This document shows, piece by piece, positions 56,199 to 64,000 of a DNA stretch of 64,000 bases (position 1 is the first letter of the stretch; each line of letters begins with the position of its first letter). A model generated the notes under the pieces. That model was not told the origin of the DNA. It saw only the letters and a program-made list of their open reading frames with translations, and did no database searches. This stretch comes from Sternotherus odoratus (lineage: Eukaryota; Chordata; Testudines; Kinosternidae), in the NCBI GenBank assembly GCA_032164245.1, contig JAVMKO010000009.1, forward strand, positions 82,006,712-82,070,711, given 5' to 3'. The position numbers and the translations under genes are program-made.

Positions 56199-57059
56199 AA
56201 CCGCCGCAGGGCAGCAGTCCACACCAGTGACCTTATCACATGTCAGCAACCTGGTGTGAAAACAAGTTACAATTCAGCGGTAAATCTACCTGACCAAAAA
56301 GGTGCCACTTCGCTGATGGTGCAAAAAGAGCTTTTGCTCCTTTTCCAAAACCACCTCTCATTTCATACACACCAATCCTGTTCACCCTCTAGACGTCTTG
56401 AGCACCGTGCTAAGCACGCCTCTACTTCCAGGGTGAGCTTTCCGTTTGGCTTGAGGGTCAGTAATAATTCTACAATATGGTAAACAACTCTCTGTTTCTT
56501 AATACGTTCTCTCCAGAGGACACAAAGCCCAAAAGCATTACTTACAAAGTAGCTTGAAATTGAGTGCAAGGACAATTGCATTCATACAAATAAACACTGC
56601 TTAGAATGACACGCTTGATCAAGCTCTATCTGTGAGCAATACCCAACTTCCAGGGCTCAATAATCAAGTTCTTTCTATGAACATTAATTTTGAAACCCTC
56701 CCTCTCCCGACAAACATAGAACATTTCCTGGTTTTCGTGGCCTCCAGCTTGATTACCTGGAATCCAGTCCGGTTATATAAAGCAACACATCCTAGCAATG
56801 ATTTGCAGAACAAATTTAACAAATGAAATTTAAGCATAACCGATAAGCAGAGCACTTTGCATAGGCTGTGTGTTAATGTCTCCAGGGAGCATGTGCAAAT
56901 GCAATAAAGCTTCATACAGGAACTCAAAGGTAGGGCTGTAAAAATGAATAGGGAAACTGTGCTTAAACTTTATGAACCTGTTTGCCACTTAGGAAGGGAG
57001 ATGAGACCCCAGCTTAACCTACTAACCTTCTCTTGCTATGCTGACACATTACAGACATA

Positions 57060-57480
57060 GTCTCAGTTCTTTTATTGCCAACTTCTGTTGATGAAAAAGA
57101 CAAGCTTTCAAACTTCACAGAGCTCTTCAGTAACGGTAGCTCAGCTCCCCAGGGAGTGGGGTCTAGGCATTGCACTGCCAGAACTGCTGGGAACTCAATA
57201 CCTAGCTTAAGATGGAGTTAGTTTCTGGATCTGCTTTAGGAAAATTGGTGCTGCTGCTCCGAATGAAGTGTGAGCTCTTGGAAGAGTAACAAAGGGGGGA
57301 TTACATGTGTCACTGGGTATCTTGAACTCCTATTATTATTTGAGGCTCTCAAAGGAGGCTGAAGAAGAGTTCTGTGAAACTCAAAAGCTTCCACCAACAG
57401 CAGTTTGTCCAATAAGGGATATTACCTCACCTGCCTTGTGTCTCTAAAATCCTGGGACCAACACAGCTATAACAACACTG
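57060..57480 (-). mobile_element. Inverted-repeat retroposon-like element, interrupted
   Basis: The left part (ttgccaacttctgttgatga, agctttcaaacttcacagag) is inverted at the right (ctgtgaaactcaaaagcttc, caccaacagcagtttgtcc). The right edge reads gggaccaacacagctataac, a module resembling the gtagccgtgttagtctgg edge of the three foldback retroposons. The middle is occupied by the right copy of the 155-bp inverted repeat. Confidence 0.65.
57139..57292 (-). repeat. Right arm of the 155-bp inverted repeat pair
   Basis: gctccccagggagtggggtc, ctaggcattgcactgccaga and tggagttagtttctggatct are the reverse complement of 56039-56198. About 940 bp separate the arms. Confidence 0.88.
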
Positions 57481-57954
57481 CAAACAGTATTTTCAGGTAG
57501 CTGAGGATGTTTTCTTTCAATGCTAGTGTCAATCAGTGCAGCTTCAGTGACTGCAATGGAGCCAGGCTGATTACGGCAGCTATGTAGGATCTCAGTTACT
57601 AGACTCTGAATCCCTTTATGCAATGCCATCTGGTTTGCTATAAACCGCAAAGGTGCTAGACAAACACACTTAAAAGGAAGGATCCTTCCCTTAATCAGTC
57701 ATGAGACATGACGTTAACAGCTCCTCTTGTAAAAGGGGATTGCGGGCTAGTGGTACGTCCCCCTGGCAGAGTGGAAAGAGAAGGAAAAGGTTACGGTTCA
57801 TTTGTGCAAGGAGATTAGCCAAGAGCGGCATTCTTCCATTTCAAAGCTTTAGTGTGTGTGCTCTCAGCCAGCACAAGCGACAAGCGACTGGGTTGATAAA
57901 CGAGATTTGCTTTTATTAAAACATGGGTTGCTGCTGGTTCCTCAGGCATTTTTC

Positions 57955-58250
57955 AGAATCTGTGCAGCCCTGTCACCACAGGATCTGAGCACTTCACAGG
58001 GCCCACACAACACCTCTCTGAGGTAGGGAAGTGCTAGTACCCCAAGTTTACAGATGGGGACCTGAGGCAGAGCGATTGAGGCCATAATCCTGCAAACTCT
58101 GAACTTTCGACCTGTGAGAAGCCCCACTGAAGTTAATGGGGCTCCTGACACACACAGGCACTTACAGGATCAGGGCCTAAGCCACCTGCTCACAGAAAAT
58201 CGAAGCTAGATCTCAAGTCCCACACCAGTGGCTCTCGTCCACCAGACCAG
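57955..58250 (-). mobile_element. MIR-like or L2-like remnant
   Basis: cagatggggacctgaggcag preceded by ctctgaggtagggaagtgct follows the reverse complement of an ancient MIR/L2 tail. The edges are uncertain. Confidence 0.5.
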
Positions 58251-58380
58251 TAAGAAGAACCTACCGTACAGTAACACATGTGGCCTACGTGGAGCTGTCT
58301 TCACTATCGAGTGTGTGTTTTAATAATTAATTGCTAGTTAACAAAATATAAATGTCTTACTAAAATCTAAGTGAAACGAG

Positions 58381-58591
58381 GTAACAAAGTCCTGTGGCAC
58401 CTTAAAGACTAACTATAAAGTTTTGAAGCATGAGCTTTCGTGGGCTAATACCCACTTCGTCGGATGCAAGCAGTGGAAGTGGGTATTAGCCCACGAAAGC
58501 TTATGCTTCAAAACTTTATAGTTAGTCTTTAAGGTGCCACAGGACTCTTTGTTACCTCTGCTATTCCAGACTAACATGGCTACCTCTCTGA
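58381..58591 (-). mobile_element. Foldback retroposon, copy 3, near-perfect palindrome
   Basis: Arms of about 75-80 bp (58381-58460 and 58476-58556) are almost identical inverted copies around gtcggatgcaagcagtg. The asymmetric module ccagactaacatggctacct ends the right side. A perfect 13-bp duplication, taagtgaaacgag, flanks it at 58368-58380 and 58592-58604. Confidence 0.94.
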
Positions 58592-58633
58592 TAAGTGAAA
58601 CGAGTGGCTCTGTTAACTCAGAGGTGCTTAAAG

Positions 58634-59181
58634 CAGAGGTGGGCAAACTGTGGCCCACGGACCACAACCGGCCCATGGGACCTTCATGCCCAGCCCCTGA
58701 GCTCCCTCCCGGGGAGACTAGTCCCCAGCCACTCTCCTGCAGTCCCCCCTCCCCTGCAGCCTCACCTCGCCGCACTGCCAGCACTCTGACCCACCGTTCC
58801 TGCTGAGCACTGTGGCAGCGTGGCTGGCTCCGGCTGGGCAGCAGGGCTGCAAGCTAAGACAGCATAATAAGGTGGCATAATAAGGGGGCGCCTATGGCAG
58901 AGGGTCCCGGGGGGCAGTCAGAGGACAGGGAGCAGTGGGGGCTGGATAGGGTGTGGTGTCCCAGGGGGCAGTTGGGGCGGGGGGTTCTGGGAGGGAGCGA
59001 TCAGGGGACAAGGAGCACGGTCAGTTGGATGGCTCAGGGTTCTGAGGGGGACAGTCAGGGGACAGGAAGTGGGAGGGGGCGGGGGCCAGGCTGTTTGGGG
59101 AGGCACAGTTTTGCAACCTCCGTACAGTTTTGCAACCCTGATGTGGCCCTTGGGCCAAATAGTTTGCCGCCCCCCACTGCA
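58634..59181. mobile_element. hAT non-autonomous element, 548 bp
   Basis: It starts cagaggtgggcaaactgtgg and ends aatagtttgccgccccccac plus tgca. A perfect 8-bp duplication, gcttaaag, flanks it (58626-58633, 59182-59189). The interior is GC-rich with gggacag-type repeats and no transposase. Confidence 0.85.
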
Positions 59182-59189
59182 GCTTAAAG

Positions 59190-61139
59190 TGATGTTTGGG
59201 TTAGGGTTACTTTAATGTAAAAATATTAGAAGTACCAATACTCCATTCTGTAGGAATATTGTACACCTATTACACACAAGACACCTGAGACTCTGGGCAT
59301 GAACTGGCTACATTCCATATCTGTCCCTTCTGATTTTGAAAGGATCTTGTATCTCATCGAATTAACTCTTAAGGGCTGTGAACTCCACTTGTCCCATGTG
59401 TGTAGTTCAGATTGGTGTCAACAGGAGTGGGGCTACAGACTGAGAATACAGTAAATTCCCAGAGCAAAGCCACTTGCAAAAAGAGTCAGAATGGTAAAAC
59501 AACTTGTCATCTTTAGTCTGGGGGTGTAACAATGCACTGGACTGTTAAACAAAATCAGTTAATTTGAGGAAATTGACCAATTTATTAGAGTGTCTCACAC
59601 CCATTAAAATCCCAAACAGCTTCCAGTCGGTTTATGTACAGCATTTTCAGTGACCTCACATCAGACTGTAAACCACAAAATAGATGTATGCTAAGGGGAA
59701 CACACTAAACATGTTTGCTTAACTCCCATCAATGTACCCGGGAGAGAGAACCCGTGTCTCTCTGTTTGATCCAGGACGCTACCACTGTAATAAAGAGAAG
59801 AAATGCAAAGTAACCACAGTCCTTCCCCTAAAGTGCAGAAACCATCTGTGGTTATATTTTCTACCTCCCTCCATTCTCCCCGCCTGTCCATTTCCCCTAC
59901 TACCAATGATAATGCCAAAGCCAGCACATTCCATAGTAAATATCCCCAAGCCATTCCCCATCCTCCCGCCCCAAATTTGAGGATCATTTGATAGCTTTTC
60001 TAAAATCACAGTTGAACCGCAGGCTTCCCACTGCACTGTACAGCAAAGCATTTACTATTTAAAACCATTTCAAAAGAGCTTAATCAACAATATCTTTGGC
60101 TACACAGTGTAATAACTTCTACTGTTGCAATCCCAAATGGTTATCATTAATTACAGCTTGCCAATTGTTCAAACAACTAAGAATGTACTAAATAAAGAAT
60201 CGCTTTTATGATACAATATCTTGCTACAAAAACAAGTTGCACAATATAAAGGTATTTTAAACACTAGACTGGCACTTATTAAATCGTCTATGATATTTCC
60301 ATTTTACCTGAATGTCTGTGGTAAGCCATTATTACAGGAACAAATTCACAGGCAGCCCCTTAGACAACTGAGTTCAGAGTTTCTCGGCTGATAAGAATGT
60401 GTCTCGTTTGATAACATACATTTAAGGGGAGGCTATTAATACAGAAAGACCCACCCGCACTTGTCCCCTCCCCAGAGATCACAGATTAATCCCAGTCAAA
60501 AATTCTTACCATTTTAGGTGATCCAAGGGAGAAGAATAGGATCTGGTGAAAGTACCATAAACAACATATAAATACCTGCACAGCTACTTCAGCATCCAAA
60601 TTAGTTTTAAAGGCAGAGAAGCACTATAGGAACTTGACCTCGCCGCTAAAGTACCATTTGGCCTTGGCTTTAGAAATAGCTTACAACTGTTACAACATGT
60701 TAACCCAATATACAGACCCAAATGGCTCGGGGCAGGGCTGTCTCAGTTATACTAATTCTGAGCTGTTCCTTATTAAAAAAAATAATATTTAGGGCCCAGA
60801 TTAAAAAAATGTAATTAGTTAAAAATGCCATTCCTAGATCCTCATCAGGGGAAAACCACAGCTAGGCATGCCAGAACCCAAGGCCTCATAACAGTGAATA
60901 GGGCACAAATAAGGGAGATTTATATGCACTGAAGATTCACTTCTGGTATTTAAAATCTTGCATAACTCAATGCAATTAGTTTTCACAACCACAGCTGAGG
61001 CTGGCCTGCTACTGTCTTTATAATAAGGCCCATTTCTCAAGTATTACCCACTAGTTTACAGAGTGAAATGGAAGGAAGCTACGTTAGCAGAGGCCCTAAC
61101 ACCCCATGCACAGCTGTTTGTTTCCAGGCATGGCAGACA
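59190..61139. other. FHL1 upstream region, nothing recognised
   Basis: AT-rich, with no splice-bounded frame and no clear repeat. Confidence 0.5.
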
Positions 61140-61340
61140 GACAGGGAGATCAGTGGTCTGAGCTCAGGGCTGGAAGCCAGGAACTCCTGGATTCTAATCC
61201 TGTTTACGACACTGACTGACTGCGGAGCCGTGGGAAAGTCTGTTAACCTCTCAAGCTCAACTTTTCCCTCTCACCTACTCGGAGGGAGCTGCAAGCTAAT
61301 GTTGCAATTCTTTTCACCAAGGCCCATCTCTGTGGCCCCT
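61140..61340 (+). mobile_element. MIR SINE remnant
   Basis: gctcagggctggaagccagg, aactcctggattctaatcct, actgactgactgcggagcc and gttaacctctcaagctcaac are in the order of a MIR consensus; the 3' part is less clear. Confidence 0.75.
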
Positions 61341-62644
61341 GCACTTCGCACAGCAATTGGAATAGAAAGTGCTAGGTATCATTGTCGGTGTTGTTAGGTG
61401 TGCTGCAAATATCTGGAAAGTCTCCTATTTTAACTACAGGAAGGTTGGCCAAGGACCACAATGATGCATATAATAGTCACACCAGTCAGCTCTCCTCTGC
61501 CGGGAACTTTTATGTGGCAGAGACACAGTACCATAACCAGCCTCCTTCACAATTGTCATTTATATCTAAACGTTCCGTAAGATTGCTTGAAACGACCATG
61601 TTTAAAAACATCCATCTCCAAAAAGGCAAAAAGAGTGGATCCACTTATTGTGAATCCAGCAGATTGTTCATAAGAAACTAAAATGCTTTGGCTACGAAAA
61701 TTCTCCCAGTCAATGTATCAAACTCTAGCAAATTGTTCTCGTGGTTCACGAGGCCACAGGAATCAGAACAATTGGCATTTTTAACTGAGCCAATCTCCTT
61801 CCGTATGAATAGTACACAGAGCGAAGTGTGTGGTGTTCACATGATTAACCATCCTTGTTACTGTTTCAGTAACTCTCTGGCATACCACTCCCCCTAGCCT
61901 AGGGTATGTGAGTGCCGCTGGTTCTCGCCACATTCCAGCTTGAGTAATTTCAGCCTCCCTAAAATATCCTCTGTAATTTCAAACAGATTTAATATTCTTC
62001 ACTTCCTGGCCTAAAGAACGGTGTAACATTCCTGTGCAATGTTAAACAGCTATCGCGTTCCACCCCAGAGATGGCTGCATTTCAATGGGAGTGAAGAGAC
62101 TCATGAATGGGATGGGACAAGCATTATGTACACACGTAAGTGTTCTGTGGGTACACTAGAGAGAGAGGGTGTGAGAGTATATTGCACCCCCAGAGACACA
62201 CACACAATGGAAAGGGAGAAATGGAGAAAGGGCCAGGCAGAGGTTCGGAGAACAGAATGGGTGGAGTCCTGGCCCCACTGAAGTCAATGGGAGTTTTGCC
62301 ATTCACTTCGACAGGCCATAGGATTTCAGGATTTCATCCCAGGAGTGTAGTTTGCAACACACTAGTAAGCCCATCAATTTAAAGTTATCACCATGTGTCA
62401 CAGAGACAACCCATACCTGCCAATATGGGGGAGGAGCGAGGGGCAGAGATGCTCATTGCAAGACAAACAGCAAATCTGGGGGTGGGGGTGGGGGTAGAGA
62501 TGTGACCCCACATGACCCCTCCCCCAATGTGTCGCCTCTTATGTGGCACAATACAGGACAAGATGGTCTGGAGCATCCCCTCTCTCACTCTCGCGGGGAT
62601 GGCATAGCTGTTTTCCTGGTTGGTAGTCCTAGTATAATTGAGCT

Positions 62645-63437
62645 ATAGACAACAACATGAAATTCAACAAAGACAAATGTAAGGAGCTACACCGAGGGAA
62701 GAAAAATCAAATACACAAACACAGAATGGGGATAACTGACTTGGTAGAAGTGTCTGGGCGTTGTGTGTTACAACCGCAACATGAGTCAGCAATGTGATGC
62801 CGTTGCAAAAAAAAGCAAATGGGATTTTAGGTTGCCTTAGCAGAGGCATAGCATACAAATCACAGTACTGCTCTATTCGGCGCTGGCCAGGCCTAGCCCG
62901 GAGTGCTGAGTAATTTTGGTCACCAATGTACAGAAAGGATGTGGAGAAATTGGCCAGATGATTCTGGAGACAAAGATGATCAAAGGGATGAAATGCAGCC
63001 ATCTGAGCAAAGGCTAAAGGAACTGGATATGTTCAGCTGGAAAAGAGGAGGTTGGGGACGGGGACGGGGACGGGGATGGGGGTGTGTGTGCATGAGAGCG
63101 GTCTTCAAATACTTGAAAGGCTGCCATAGAAAAGATGGAGAAAGGTTGTTCTCTCTTGCCACAGAGGGCAGGACAAGGGTTCAAATGACAGCCCAGCAGA
63201 TAGAGATTAAATCTCAGGAAAAACTTCCAAACTGTAAGAACAGTTGGACAATGGAACGGACCTGACTCCAGACATCTTGGAAGCTCTTTCACTGGAGGCT
63301 GGATGTGTGTGTCTTTCAAAAGGAGTCTGGATAGCCACCTGTCTTGGGTGGTTTAGACACAACCAAACTGCATCTTGGCAGGGGTTAGACCAGATGATCC
63401 CGGCGGTCTCTTCTAAATCTATGATTCTATGGTCTTG
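62645..63437 (+). mobile_element. CR1 LINE fragment with its true 3' end
   Basis: Broken frames resemble CR1 ORF2 after the reverse transcriptase (NFNKDKCKELHRGKKN, VFKYLKGCHRKDGERLFS). The 3' UTR ends accagatgatcccggcggtc then tctatgattctatgg, the short repeated 3' terminus characteristic of CR1. A (ggggac)n expansion lies at about 63055-63080. Confidence 0.88.
63051..63085 (+). repeat. (GGGGAC)n short tandem repeat inside CR1
   Basis: Four to five hexamer units, then ggggatgggggtgtgtgtg. Four G runs with 2-nt loops could form a G-quadruplex on the + strand. Confidence 0.8.
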
Positions 63438-63439
63438 AG

Positions 63440-64000
63440 CAATTTCACACTTCACTCCAGACCACTGTTTTACCCCAGTGACCACCAAGCCCTCTTTCCA
63501 CCTCATTTACTGCTATTCTGGTACTGTTATTGTTGTTATGTATCTTATGATACAGCCACACTGTACTAAGCTCCGGGGAGACACTGGAGTTTACACTGAA
63601 AAGTGGAGAAGCCAGTCCAACCTGAGTTCCCTATCAGCCCTGCCAGGAGAATCAAGTACCAGCGGAATTTCGAAGGGCAGTGGATGCAGGGTACAGGAGT
63701 TCTGAGTTCCCCTTCAGCCCTGGGCACTTCTTTCTCCTTCTGTGTACTAACCCTGTCTTGTTGGATTCAGGAAGAGTTGAAAACTGTAGTATTAGTCACA
63801 AGGACAAAGCTTTGAGCTGCGCCTGTGGCATTTTTAACACTGGTAGCTTAGTCCTACATTGCTTTCTTTTTTCAACTATAGGAGTTACCCAAAGAGACAT
63901 CCCCCGAAGTTCACTTTTTATCAGTGTGCCGAGCAGGCAGCATGATTAAGGGAACGTGTCATGTACCCGAATAAAGACTGATTCAACATTGTGTTTTCCA
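63440..64000. other. Unassigned end of window
   Basis: No coding exon recognised. An AATAAA inside cccgaataaagactgattca near 63970 lies before a GT-rich stretch, which could be the 3' end of an LTR or of another transcript; nothing else supports either. Confidence 0.35.

Noticed and set aside
1..64000. Endogenous viral genes
   Set aside because: I looked for retroviral protease, polymerase or envelope motifs in the supplied frames and saw none; the reverse-transcriptase-associated pieces are all CR1.

Overview
This is a vertebrate, very probably turtle, genomic window. It has two spliced protein-coding genes arranged tail to tail, long repeat-rich introns, CR1 LINE fragments in both orientations, a tRNA-derived SINE fused to a CR1-like tail (the layout described for cryptodiran turtles), and many hAT, Harbinger and Tigger/pogo-type miniature elements. 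Turtle is inferred from this repeat mix; no species-level call is possible.

Layout. 1-3246: a decayed Harbinger (PIF) DNA transposon with a broken transposase, an intact Myb/SANT-like ORF on the opposite strand and a third unassigned ORF. 3246-6190: non-coding, with an antisense CR1 fragment split by a TA-flanked MITE. 6191-40165 (+): the 3' part of MAP7D3, with 17 exons that splice in one continuous frame for 717 codons plus stop; its first exons lie left of the window. Its introns hold CR1 fragments, a 1.4-kb hAT element with three tandem arrays, Tigger-like and Harbinger-like MITEs and a foldback retroposon. 40166-42739: intergenic region with a Harbinger MITE made of three hairpins. 42740-49431 (-): FHL1, five coding exons giving a complete 281-residue four-and-a-half-LIM protein. 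49432-64000: upstream or 5' intronic DNA of FHL1, in which I find no coding exon; it carries MIR-like SINEs, a foldback retroposon, an inverted repeat pair, a hAT element and a CR1 3' end.

The MAP7D3/FHL1 convergent pair matches the human Xq26.3 order and orientation as I know it, which supports choosing MAP7D3 over its paralogues. MAP7D3 binds microtubules and promotes kinesin-1 activity. FHL1 is a LIM-only scaffold of muscle sarcomeres, focal adhesions and the nucleus. They share position, not a known pathway.

I found no new gene system. The most unusual observations are three palindromic retroposons with 8-13 bp target-site duplications, a hAT element built mostly of tandem arrays, a MITE made of three hairpins, and the unassigned ORF in the Harbinger element.
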